Assembly: GCA_000727475.1 (NCBI GenBank)
Contig: KL647306.1
Span: 337,748-401,747, forward strand
Reading direction: 5' to 3'
Length of the DNA: 64,000 nucleotides
From: Sarcocystis neurona
Lineage: Eukaryota; Apicomplexa; Conoidasida; Eucoccidiorida; Sarcocystidae
In this document: piece after piece, positions 11,195 through 23,160 of the stretch
Layout: the number at the start of each line of letters is the position of its first letter
How positions within the stretch are numbered: position 1 is the first letter of the stretch
Made by a program: the position numbers and the translations under genes
The notes under the pieces: generated by a model
Seen by the model: only the letters and a program-made list of their open reading frames with translations
What the model was told of the DNA's origin: nothing
The model's database searches: none

Positions 11195-14100
11195 ATGAAC
11201 GAGGAACGAAGCTTGAAGCGGTTGTGCGGCGTGGTCGCAGCGTGTGCTGCAGCGCCTCCTGCTCCAGCCTGCTATCCTGCCGTTGAAATGGGGAGTTCAG
11301 CGTCGTACGCTGCTGCTGCTGCTTCGCCTCCCAAGTGGTGTACACCGATATTTGAGAAGATTGTCCAGCAGGAGAAAGAGGAGACGCAGCAGCAGAAGAC
11401 GCAGCGGCAGACGCAGCAGCAGAATGAGCAAGAGCAGCAATTGACTCAGCAGCGGCAGCAGAGAAGGGAGCAGGAACGGCAGCAGCAACAGCAGCAAAAA
11501 AAGGGACGAGTACAACGGCAGCAGCAGCACGAGCAACAAAGTTATTTTAGAGGACAGGGGGATCCTATAATGCAGCAAATGCAGCAGCCACAGGGGAAGG
11601 ACGACCAGCTGCAGCAGGCGAATATGGAAGAGCAGCAGGTGGAAGATGCAAAGACGAGCGAGAGAGAGAGTGCTGCGGTGGCAGGACAAAGTGGAGGGGA
11701 GAAACAGCAGAAACTCTCGCTGTTGCTCCGATGGTTTAAATCAGACGCGGGGCTACACCTCACGAGTGGTGCCATAGCTGGTAAGACCGGCTGCAGCTGC
11801 AGCAGCAGCAAGAAGCGCTGCACCAGCAACAGCAGGAAGAAGTGCTCCACGAGCAGGAGAGTATTACATGAGAACCAACAGCAGCAGTTGCAGCAGATTC
11901 CTGGTAAAGCAGCAACAGCAGCAGAAGCGAATAACTGGTCGAGGGGCGGCAACAGCAGCGGACGGGGGAAAGAGATGCAGGAGCGGCAGATGATGAAGAC
12001 AGAAGCGGGATTGGTGTCAGCAGGTCTGGTTGTTTGAAGAGCAGCAGCGACAGCAGCTGACACGTGCAGAGCAAGAGCATGTGTATTAACACAGCAACGA
12101 CAACAGCAGGAGCAGGTTGACAGGTGGCGGCAGCAGCTGCTCGTTAGAAGGGAGGACAGGAGCACCACCAGTTAAACGAAAGGAGACCGATCACACGGAA
12201 GAAGCAGCAGCTGCAGCAACAAGTCAACGAGCAGCAGCACCAGCCGACAGGCCACATAGCAGCAACAGTGCCACTTCTCAGAGGAGGAAGAGTCGCACGA
12301 ACACCTGCTTGAAACTGCACCAGCGGCGGCGTATCCGCAGCGGCAGCCGCAGCTTAGCAGCAACAGAGCAGGAGCAGTAGAGACAGCAGCAGCCGCAGCA
12401 GCACGGTCCGGGTAGGAAGAAGAATAACAACAGCAGTAGGGCACGACAGCAGTAGATGAAGCAGTAGCAGCGGATGCAGCCTGCAGGCGTCCACGAGAAG
12501 CAGCAGGAGCAAGTGTCGTTGCACAAAGAGGAGAAGCGTCACAGCGTATCGTTCGAACAGCGAACAAGGAGCAGCAGAAAGGAAGGCTGGAGTTGAAAAG
12601 AGTTGCAACAAAAACATCAGAACGACTAGTCATGTAGTATAAAGCTTCAGGGGTGTAGCAGATGAACGAGAAGGTCGAAGACGTGGTCCAGTGGCTGACG
12701 CCTCGGTGAAAGGGTGTGCGAGAGTAGCAGGGGGGAGACTGCAGCAGCATCTCCAGTAGCATAACACCAGCAGTCACTCCTGCTGCCATCACACCAACTC
12801 TGTGAGAACAGCAGCGACAACAGCCGCAGCACGAAACAGGCGGCAGCAACATATGCAGCAGCAGAGCACCACACGAGCAGCAGCTACGGCGGGACTGCGG
12901 CAGCAGCAGCAGCATCCCCGCACACGTCGCAGCGGTGTGCATCGCAGGGATAGCTGCAGCTCCTGCACCTTCTGTCGTCTCTGCGCTGTCGTCTCCCCTG
13001 TTGCAATATATATATATATGTGTAAATATATATGTAAATATTATAGATAGGTTGGTATGCGTGCATTTGTGTGGGTGTGTATGGGTGGGTGGGTAGGCGT
13101 ACATATGCGTAAACGTATATGTATGTGCACACGCATATTTATATATCTATATATACATACATAGGTGTATGAAGATTTTATATACACGAGTGTAACACGC
13201 ACCATATCCTTGCTGCAGAAGAGGGGACAAGCGGCAATAGCCATACACACGACCTGCGTATATATATATACATGTGTATACATGTATATAGGTTTATTGT
13301 GTGGGAGTATAACACGCAACGTACCCTTGACCCTAATATGATTTTCTGCTGATTTGCTGACGCTCTGCGCTGGTGCTGCTGGTGCTTTGTGTATGGTCCT
13401 GCTCTGCGTGCTCTCGCTTGCTGTTGCTTGTAGGCCTGCTATGGCAGCTGCTTCCCTCGTACCTGCGTACTTTATTTGGCCGAGCTCGAGGTGTTTCGGC
13501 TACTATTAGTCACTCGACGCGCCGTCGGCGCCTCAGCTGTTGCGTTGTCTGCCTCGGCTGCCGCTGTTGCTACGGCTGTGCTGGGCGCGCAGTGTAGCTA
13601 CTGTCTCGACGCAGCTGCTGCTGCTGCTGCGTCTGGCGCAGCTGCAGCCGTCCCTGATGTGGTGCCTCTGCAGCTGTCGCGTCTGCTTCGGATACTGCTG
13701 CCAGTGCTGCTTTCGCTGTTCTGCTCCTCCTGCTGCAGGTGCTTCTTTTGCTACTGCTGCGGTGCTCCACGTGTTTCTGCGGCTGCTACTTTGCGTCCGC
13801 TTGGGCTGCTGTGCACCTGGTGCTGTCCGCGGCTGCTCTTGCTAATGCCGGTATGGTGAGGTCATTGCATGCCTCAGTTCTTGCTGTTGCAGGTTCCGCT
13901 CGCGGTTGTCCCTTCGTTGCGTGCGTTACTGCTGGTTCCCGTGGTCTCTTCTTTTTACGAGCATATGCTGCTCTCGTTCTTTCTTGTATCCGGCAGGCTG
14001 CAGGTTCGTTTCCTCAGTGCTGCTGCTGTTGCTGCTCGTTCTGCGTCTGCTCCCGCTCTGCTTATGCGCGTGCCTTGCTGCTGCTGCTACTTGTCCGTAC

Positions 14101-16312
14101 TCACGGGGCCTCTGCTTCTTCCTGCTCTGCTACAGGAGCCGCTTCTCGGACAGTAACAGCACCTATGGATCGAGTCAAAGTGGTGTTGCAACTTCACCGG
14201 GGAGCGCCCCTCGGCGTGTGGGGTGCGGTCCGGAAAATATGGACTGACGAACGGACTCTTCTGCTACAGCAGCAGCAGCAGTCACAAGAGCATCAGCAGC
14301 ACACGCAACACCACCCGCAGCAACAGGACACCCGAGGGCAGCAGGCGGCACGTGCAGCTGGTAAGAGCAGATGCAGCCACGACCAGAGCAGAGACGGCGT
14401 CCTTACCAGCAGTCCCGGGAGCACAAGCAGCAGCAGCAAGAGCACGAGCACCAGCAGTTTTGGCAGCAGCAGTCTGAGCAGTACCAGCAGTGTAGTGAAG
14501 AAGAGGAGCACGTGGCACATGATGTGGGCGTGGCGAGGCTTTTTCAGAGGCAATTTGACCAACTGTGTTAAGGTGGTGCCCGAGACAGCGATCAAATTCT
14601 GGGCATATGAGTTCATTAAGCAGCGTCTGCTGCTATATAAGAAGCAGCAACACGAGTGTCACGGAAGCAGCAACAGCAGCTGCACAACGTCCGTGTCGAC
14701 AGTGCCACCTGTGACCGTCTACTCTCCCGCTGGTGGTGGTGCTACTGCTGCCGCCGGTCACGATGGTGCAGATGCTGCTGCTCCCAATGCCGCAGCTCTT
14801 CTTGCTCCTGCTGCTGCAGCGAGTTTGGTGCCAGCTCCTGCTCTTCTTTCGCCGGTTGTCCGTTCTGCTGCGGCCACGGCACCTCTGCCGGCCGCAGCAG
14901 CAGCAGCGCCGTTGACAGCCGCAGGAGTCGCAGCTGCACGCTCTTCCCCACGAGAAGGCGCGAGAGCGACGCTTCCAGCAACAGCAGTAGGAGCGGGGGC
15001 AACAAACACAACAATCCGAGACAAGCTACTATGCGGCGCGCTAGCCGGAATGATTGGGCAACTCGCCATATATCCCATGGAAGTAGTAAAGACGCGCTTG
15101 GCCGCATACTCTCCTACCTGTAGATACGACGGCATCTGTAGCTGTCTGGTCAAGACGTTTCAACAAGGTGGGTTGAGAAGACTCTACAGAGGACTCGGCC
15201 CTTCGTTGCTTGGCATCATTCCCTATGCAGGCATCGACCTTGCTCTCTTCGACACACTCAAGAATCTCTACATCTCGTTTCAGTGGAATCAACAACAGAA
15301 GCAGAGTTTCCAACAGCGGCAGCGAGAGGAGCAGCAGCGCGAGGAGCGGCAGCGAGAGGAGCAGCAGCGCGAGGAGCGGCAGCGAGAGGAGCAGCAGCGC
15401 GAGGAGCAGCAGCGAGAGGAGCAGCAGCGAGACCGGCAGCGTGACGTGCTTTCTGCAGGCTTGAAACAGGTCCCGCAGCGGGAGAAGGAGCAACAGCAGG
15501 GTATGCAGCCGAGCGTTTGTGAGCAGCAGCAGCAGCACTACGAAGGGCGTCAGACGGACGAGCGGCTGCAACAGACAAGAGGTAATGCACAGGCGAACGT
15601 ATTACTTTTCGGGTTGCTGAGGCAGCAGCGTGTGGCCTCTCAACGCAAAGACGCAGCAAAAACAGCGGCAGGTTTGCACGATTTTCTTGCCCCTGCTACA
15701 CGGCTGCAGACACCAGACGACTTTGAGCGCACCTCGCACCACCACGAGCCGCTCGTGCCCCAGCAGTTCCCACGTGTACAGCGTCAGCAGGTGAACCAGC
15801 AGGCGCAGCGGAAGAAGGGGCAGGAGGAGGAGGAGAAAGCTTGTCTGCAGACGCTCAATCAAATTCGTGTGGAAGTGCAGCAGCAGCAGCAGCCACACGA
15901 GGTGCACGCAGAAGCCAGGCAGAACAGGCTGCAGCAGCAGCGGGAATGCACAGGTGTGACGTCCGGCGTAGTGCGAAGTCCACCCGTGTATGTTCTGCTG
16001 CTATGCGGAGGAATTAGCTCGTTGTGTGGCCAGGTAGTCGCGTATCCCACGGCATTAGTGCGCACACGCGTCCAGATAGATGGCAGCGACGGCGCCGCAG
16101 CAAAATACTCCAATAGCTGGCAGGCAGCACGTTGTGCACTACGCGACGGCGGATGGCGAGGCCTTTACCGAGGCATGGGCGCGAACCTTGCCAAGGCCGT
16201 TCCCGCTGTCAGCATCAGCTGGATTGTGTATGAGAAGTCGAAGGACTTCATTCGATACGTTGTCGAAGCACAGGAGAAACGAGCTTTGTCTTTATGGCCA
16301 GCGGACAAGTGA
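11195..16312 (+). CDS. Mitochondrial ATP-Mg/phosphate carrier (SCaMC / SLC25A24-like), two exons, with low-complexity inserts
   Basis: Proposed exons are 11195-11780 and 14136-16312, about 920 residues. The donor gtaaga and acceptor tacag split a Gly codon and restore a first carrier helix ending GAIAGAASRTVTAPMDRVK. Carrier signatures are PMDRVK (about residue 205), PMEVVK (about 509) and PTALVR (about 833). The flanks GNLTNCVKVVPETAIKFWAY, LLGIIPYAGIDLALFD and CGGISSLCGQ are typical of calcium-regulated ATP-Mg/Pi carriers, which exchange adenine nucleotides for phosphate across the mitochondrial inner membrane. The family core is about 300 residues. The excess is low-complexity: a Gln-rich N-terminus (11350-11640), a Gln/Ser insert between helices 1 and 2, a Ser/Ala insert between repeats 1 and 2, and a long Gln/Glu/Arg segment between repeats 2 and 3. 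No EF-hand is visible in the N-terminus, so calcium control is uncertain. The start is the first Met after which the frame loses its AGC-type repeat; further upstream exons cannot be excluded. A strong internal donor at 14359 allows an extra intron in the first insert. Confidence 0.92.
11781..14135 (+). other. Intron of the carrier gene, largely CAG/CTG repeat
   Basis: A 2355 bp GT-AG intron (phase 1) defined by the conserved carrier helix on both sides. The first 1.2 kb continue the CAG polarity; 13005-13330 is TA/TG simple repeat; 13370-14130 has CTG polarity and encodes only Leu/Ala/Cys-rich frames. If unspliced, the exon 1 frame stops at 12037. The exon 2 frame is open backwards to 13739, which could mislead a gene finder into starting the gene there. 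Confidence 0.9.
15319..15440 (+). repeat. In-frame 30 bp tandem repeat in the carrier gene
   Basis: Ordered copies of a ten-residue unit, REEQQREERQ, about four times, ending in a degenerate copy. It sits in the linker between the second and third carrier repeats, on the side where loop length is tolerated. Translated, it is a charged Arg/Glu/Gln segment likely to be helical. Confidence 0.9.
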
Positions 16313-19300
16313 ACTACGATGTCAAAAGAGAAGGCCTGTATCTAGCGGAGGGCGATTTACTGCTCACCACCCCAACATGTGCACATGTGTGCGTATGTAT
16401 TATTATTACACTTGTGGAGGCTCCCCTCCTGTACCCACATGCTCTTACATACACTGCCGTATACGCGAGAATATCTGGATTAGCATTGTGCTAGTTGACG
16501 GGTGCCTACTTGTGGAGCTACTTGGACACCTGTCACCGTTATACTACCAGGGGCGAATGCGGATATGTAACGAACGCATTGCCACTATAGCAGTAGTAGT
16601 AGTTGTAGGTAGGCTCATGGGTCCAGCGGTTTGCACGTGTATCACCCTATTGTATCAGTAGAGGTGAGTGGACGTCCATTGTATGTCATGTCACGGACAG
16701 GTAGGGGAATTGTGTCTCTTTAAACGGTAGCCAGTAAGTTAGACGTTACAGGCAAAGCACAGTAGACGCCAATGCTGCCAAGTAGGCCCTGGGCACGTGG
16801 CGTACAAGTTATGTAGAACTGAAGATAATCAACACAGAACTACTTCAAAAGCCACTAGACCACTGGCTTTGAGTGAGCTCAAAAGAAACGGGCGCCCACC
16901 GTGTTGCCCAGACCAGTGTGGTGTACGACGTACCCGGTAAGGCCCATCAAAAAAGCACGCTTCAATGCTTGTCAGACCACGGAAGAACACTGTTTGTTGT
17001 TGAAGCACTGAAGAAACGAACCGTATCACTACGACTTCCAGGAAGTTGAAGTATGCGATATTTGTCTCTATTAATGAACTACGTACCAGGCCTTGTTTTT
17101 CATGCGCACTAGTGCTAACTGTCTTCTTGAGAAGAAGTTGCTCTCCGCCTTGGTGGGTAATCCAAATCAGTCAATGGACACGTATATTTGTTCGATTATT
17201 GCCTTTGAGCGAGATGTACAGACTGCCGGAAGTGATGTGTCGCCCAAGTGCAGGAACGGCGTCTCGACCGCAGTGTGAATGCCTCGCTACATTCTCATCT
17301 ACTGGTGCATACGTACGCATGATTGTTTTAAGTTTGCTTGGAGGCACATGAAGGAGTTACAGGGCTATTACATTGAGAAAGATAGAACTTGTTCCACGGT
17401 TTCATTCGTGGTTGGATTATCTCCATATTAGACTTGTATTCTGATAAGACGGTGGCGGGGCACATGAGGAACACTCTGCGCTTCGTTGGCCGTGAGAGCG
17501 AACGGGCTGCACGCAACATATTCCAAAATGTATCCGTACATTCTTCCTTGTCCGACTTCTGAAAAAGGAGCCGGCAAGTGGCAACTGGCTCCCAGGGAGA
17601 GAAGGAATGAGTTTGTTGCTTGCGCCGGGGAAGTTTTTCAAGAGTGCACGTTCTATCTGTTCAATGAATTTATATTTAGGCACGTTTGCTATGGGCCAAA
17701 GGTATTCTTAAACGAAGAGTACATGATACTCTTTCGTAGTTGCAGCGTGTGTCAACGATCGAAACGTTCAGCCTGGGTTACGTTGTCAAGGCGCACGACA
17801 AACCGGGGGAGGAAAGAAGTCTTACGCTTTTCTTCAGGGCTCTCTAGTAGGCTGACGAAGCGGAGAAATGCAAATCTTTACTGGTAGGTGATTAGAACAC
17901 GAAAAACGTTTTATTGGTTGGTGATCAAAACATGGAAAACGTGACGCGACTCTATGACGCGTAAAAGTCAAGGTAGAACCTGTTCGTCTCTACCGTCTCT
18001 TCAGAATTCTGAATGTGGCAAGTCAGGGACTTTGACGACTGTTTGCTGAACAAGTGAAAGCCGTATCGCGACTACTCATGTCAGTCAAATATCTTCTCAA
18101 GGCAGAGTATTTCTTTTTCAAATCTGAAAAGTGCGCATGTGAGGCATTCGTAGGCATTTGTAGCCTACCTGTCCAGTACTGCTGCCGATGCAATATACAT
18201 CTGCAAATTTTGATAGTATACTCTTTTGGCGCAGCAGGTAAATGAACCGCGTAACAACGTCGCAGCAAGGGTGGTATATCCTCCTTCCTTTCCTGCACAA
18301 TCTTTTATAGACAGTTGAAGGACTCCATTGGACGTATTATTGAGGCACACGAGAGTTAGTTTTTCCTGGAAACATTTGTCAAGCACGTCGTCATTTGCTT
18401 CTCTACGGCACAGGAGAAACGCCGCGCAGCGCCGTAGCAGTGGAGCAAGAACGAAAAAAGATAAACTAGAAGAGACGAAACTACAACGGTCGATGGACAG
18501 TATAAAACAGGAGACACTAAAGTATTTGGAAGAGGAATAGCTGGTTCAAAGTCTGGGAGGTGTGTAGAAGAAAAATGTTGTGCCGTCGAAAAAGGCATAA
18601 TTGTCAGAAGTAAGGGATTAACATCAGTAGTAATACACCGTGTCAGCCGGCAGAGCTATCATTGGTCGACAAAGTTTACTACTACTGATCAAACGCCACA
18701 CCAAATCCAGGAAGCAGTGACTGCCACGTAGGTCGTCTTCCGGTCAATCGCCTTGTGAGATACCTGAAAGTTTTGGTTGCTGTGTGGTTGAAGTAAGCGC
18801 GGAAGAGGAGCCTACTGCGTTAACATAGTAACAAATTTTGAAATTGAGAGCCCTGGTGAGGAAAAGGAGTAAGACTTAATTTATCCACGCGGTCTGTCTT
18901 TGACCCTATGAACAATGAACGCTGCTTTGCCAGACTATCCTGTGAGCTCGCTCGACAACATACAAGAAATCTGCATGAATGGGCTACGCAGGAGACAGAC
19001 GCGAAGGCGGCTGCGCGGCCCTAATTTGCGGAGGAAGTACTGAAGCGTGAGACAACTCAGACTCCTCCGCTGAAGCGAATTTTCCTCCGAGGGCGAGCAC
19101 GTGTCTCGTGAGACGAGCGACACACTAACGTGGCACACTATAGATATACGTCACCAGCGTGTTCTGCCAACGGGGCAGGCAAAACGGAATACGGCGGAAT
19201 GCGTGGCTTTCAACACAAGAGCGTGTGGGGTCACGCAGATAGGCAGTCGTAACCGTGACTTCAAACGACTCTGAAGAACACGAGCACGAAGTATTTCATT

Positions 19301-19840
19301 CACGTGGTCCTAAGTGGTGGCCCACGGGAACCGCCGGTCTGGCACATTTCAGCACTTCTTACTCTGACTGTAACTTTGAAATGTGGGTTTCTCTGGTTCG
19401 AAGTCATATGACAATACTAAGACTCTGCCTGTAGCTATGCACGTACTGCAGAACTGCAATGCGTATCGAATGAGACATGGTAATTGCAAATATTCTGGAA
19501 CGCAGACCAGGCGTGAAGGTCCTACCAGCTGCAGGCAGGTAAGACGAAATCGATCTGGGTGGAGAGAACTACAACGTGGGGCATGTTCAATAGGATGCGA
19601 CTATGCATTTGCGCGTACAGTTGATACAATAATACGCTTAGATTTGTGCACTCCTGTATGTTGGAGGTTAGCGTGAATGTGCAACAGCGGACAAGAGCAC
19701 TCCATCTCGGGGAACATAAGGGAACAGTACTACCTTCGAACGCAGATGTAACTGGAGACATATACCATTATGCATATAGAAGAAGACACCTGTAGGAAAA
19801 TTGTTAACTTATTCATGTGTATACACGGATATTCGTGTAT
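16313..19840. other. Repeat-poor segment, no assignable gene
   Basis: Low in simple repeats and of balanced composition, like the gene-bearing block at 31-43 kb. Short plus frames are present: 17486-17887 (133 codons, mixed composition), 18328-18540 (ends in a Lys/Glu-rich helix-like tail) and 18915-19043 (42 codons starting MNAALPDYPV, very basic C-terminus). None matches a family I recognise, and none can be chained with confidence through GT-AG introns. A gene with short exons could be hidden here. Confidence 0.4.
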
Positions 19841-20235
19841 ACACTCTGATGGGTCTGTGCATGTGCCGGTGTATGTCATTTGTACCCGCGTGAATACACG
19901 CACAAGTACCTAAGCAAGATCACACATTTGTGCTCGTAGGCTTACAGGACATGTATGCACACATAGGCGTGCATATGTGCATTATATACTCGCGTACGCA
20001 CAAACAAACACACTTTTGCACATTCGCACATACGCACAAACATTCGCACATATATATGCACCTCCACACACACGCACACACAGACGTACGTACAATATGC
20101 ACACCCATACACACATACATACGTGCGTACAATCACACGTACATACACGTGCACATACGCGCACAATAGATACCTACGTACAAACGTAATTACATGCGTA
20201 AATACATGCGTGCGTCCATACGGGCAGCGATACAC
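19840..20235. repeat. Alternating purine-pyrimidine tract (CACA/ACGTAC type)
   Basis: Nearly 400 bases of CA, CGCA, ACATACG and similar alternating purine-pyrimidine sequence. Overlapping frames on both strands give only Tyr/Cys/Val/His/Thr-rich translations and are discarded as coding. Confidence 0.85.
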
Positions 20236-22207
20236 GTGTGTGGGTACTTGGACCTCCAAGCGTTGGGGCCTAACACTGGGGCACTTTCGGAGGGCGTCTC
20301 TCTTGCTTCTTTCAGCTCACACAAGGAACAAATCGAACACATAATGGTTTCTGCTTGTGTTTCTCTTCAAAGGAATTTGCGCCCACCCGTCCGCAACTGC
20401 GTACGCACAAGGAGCACGCGTACCCTTTCTACAGCTGCAGCAGTCGCAGCGGCAGGAGTATCCGCAGTGGTTGCTCCACTGGCAATGTAGAGTCGTAGCA
20501 ACGGGATTGCTTGATGCGAAGATCCGTCAGTAGAGCGCGTTTTTACGGAAGGCATCCGGACGGAACTCTGTGAGACCTTATTTTTGTGTAGGACGCTATT
20601 TCCTTGAAGATGCTTGCAGCGCCTTCTGCGCAAGTCTCTTCTCGGTGTCCGTGGCGGCCCGCAACGAAAGGGAGACACAACTCACACAGATGCAACAGTC
20701 CTGCATTTTTTTAAATACATGTCGTATGAATGTGTTTGTTTGTGCTACACCGAAATAGGGGGCGGCCGGCGTCCACTTGTGCGTATCGCTAGTAAGATCG
20801 TATGCTTCATTGCGGGGTGACACTGGAAAAATTTCTCTCTTCGGTCACCGTCGTAGCCTCCATGCAGATCTACTTTTCAAGCCTCCTTTCACCCAGAAAC
20901 AACCTGCGTACACCTCCGGGCTAGATCCGTGCTTACGTAAGAGTGCTTTTGTCGACTAGGAATGGAGGAACATCCCGAATGCTTCTGACCACGCGTACCC
21001 TAGTTCTTATCGAACCATCCTGCCCTCTTTTTCGTAGTATCCGTAAACGTGTATGTTTCACATTGGCATCTCCTATGTGCTACCTGCCTTTTATTAGTGG
21101 CGTCCCCTCCAACCGAATGCACACATTGACGTGATTGAGACAGCGTCGATTACTGCATATACGTCTACGCAATGACCTTCATCCAGACATATATAGACGT
21201 GCAACTATGAATACACATAATTGTGTAAAAACTGTGCATACAAGTATATATATATATATATATCCCAGAATATATGATTTTTTGTGCGTGTGTGGAAATG
21301 TGTACGTGTACAGCTGCACCCGAGTGTGACACGAAGAATCAAGAGTGTTACATTTCTTTAGCGGGAGTCCCCCTCTTAGTATCCGTCCTTTCTATTCTGT
21401 CCTTTCTCTTCTTTGTTGGCGAAAGCGGTGCTGTCTCGACAGTTTACTCGTACATCGGCACGCGCGAGGGGAGACACCTACCACCGAGATTAGCACTCTC
21501 ACGCGGCGTCCTTCCGCAGCTCTCATATCCTGGGAGGATGCTACTACGGCTCAAAATCAAAGCAGTTGCAGTTGAACGCACCCGTTATCCTGAAAGAAGT
21601 AGAGAAGGCCGCGGAAAAAACAGTTGAATAGTGTAAGTAGATGGGTCTGAACTGCGTCTCTGCGCGCAGTCCAGTATTACTAATCCTGCGTTCAAGAATG
21701 AAAAGGTTGTCAAAGGTGCGTCGAGGGAAGAAACAACTGCTCGAAGCGACGCTTCGTATGCAGACAGCGTCTCTATATGAAGTGAAGGCGTGTCTTCTTC
21801 GCTAAATTCATGTAAACGTATGGACAGCAAAGTACTAGTACCACATTCTCCGTGCTGTGAGGCCTGTATCTGGAGACACATCCACAGAAGAGGACGTGCT
21901 ATGCGGAAATACACATATGCACACACGTAGAAAATTGTATCCTGGTGCACACGTGTCGCACATCCATATTCGTCCACGTATACGTTAAAGCATTATACAT
22001 ATGCATATATATATATATGTATATATGTATGTATATATATTTGTACATGTGTATATATGTGTGTGTCTATTTCTGCCTGCAAATTGACGCTGTCTCGTTG
22101 ACAGGAGGAGACGCATCTACAGGAATCTGTCCGTGAGACGTGTGAATATGTTCCACCATGTCATAAAACATTTCGAAGAATACCCGCAAACATACATACA
22201 CATGCAT

Positions 22208-22238
22208 ACACATATATATATATATATATATATATATG
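22208..22238. repeat. (TA)n microsatellite
   Basis: Uninterrupted TA run of more than ten repeats between CA-rich and GT-rich flanks, one of several identical in type across the window. Confidence 0.95.
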
Positions 22239-23160
22239 TGTACGTGTGTGTCCGAAGCTCTCGGTGTAGGTGCTGCACACAACAGCACGCGCACGAAACT
22301 TATCAACGTGTTTGCGTCTGTCCAGATTTGTTTTTTCCATCCCTTCAGTATTCCACGTGTCTAGATCGTGGATGACACGTACCTTGTTCCGAAGGATGTG
22401 GAAATGTCTGCGCGCCCCGTAGCGGGGGTAGCCGCTCTTATGCGTTGGTAGGGCACTTGCACACACGCACACACAAACACGGAGGAGAAATCCCTTTCCT
22501 GAATGGATGCAAACTATTGCACGGTTACTGCCACTACAAGCGCGACAGCCGGTAGCACGCCACAACTACATATAACAGCTAGAAAGAATAAGCTGTCAAT
22601 AAATCAACCCTGGCCCACCCGCCACTATACGAAGGGTGCCACAAGTGAAGCGACACTGTCCCACGTTGGTGTCTATGTAGAGCGCACCACCGTTTTTCTT
22701 CGGTTGCTTCTAACAGGAAGGAGAACGTTCAGTTGTTGGCAGCAACAATATAATGCCAGTGCTCGTAGCACAAGGCGTCCTGCCGCTGGTGCTGTCGCTG
22801 GCGGGGCACTTGCACTTCTGGTAACAACGAAGAAGCCCACGCGCTGCAATCACCAGCCTCATGGCGCTGCGGCTTTCCTCGTGGAGATCGGTGGCAGACC
22901 GCGTCCGCACAAGCTGGACGTATAGGTAGGCCTACTGACTCCAAGGATTACTTCTACGACAGCGGAAGTCCTGTGCTATGTACGTGCAAAAGTTGAAGTA
23001 TTAGTACGAGGAAAATACATCAGTCTTGACCCTCCGCTACGCCCTCATCGGTCTAACGCGCGTATACATGTGTACCTCTCGGTGCCCCGTGAAATGGTGA
23101 AAAATTCACCTAGCCGGGTGCACGTTAAGGGAGCTCCATGCTTTGCGGTGTTCATGCGTA

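Noticed and set aside
19390..19420. A GGTTCGAAG motif resembling a tRNA T-loop
   Set aside because: The flanking bases do not pair as a T-stem and no acceptor or anticodon stem is found around it.
19920..20260. Several overlapping frames rich in Tyr, Cys, His and Val on both strands
   Set aside because: Direct translations of CA/TG/ACGTAC simple repeat.
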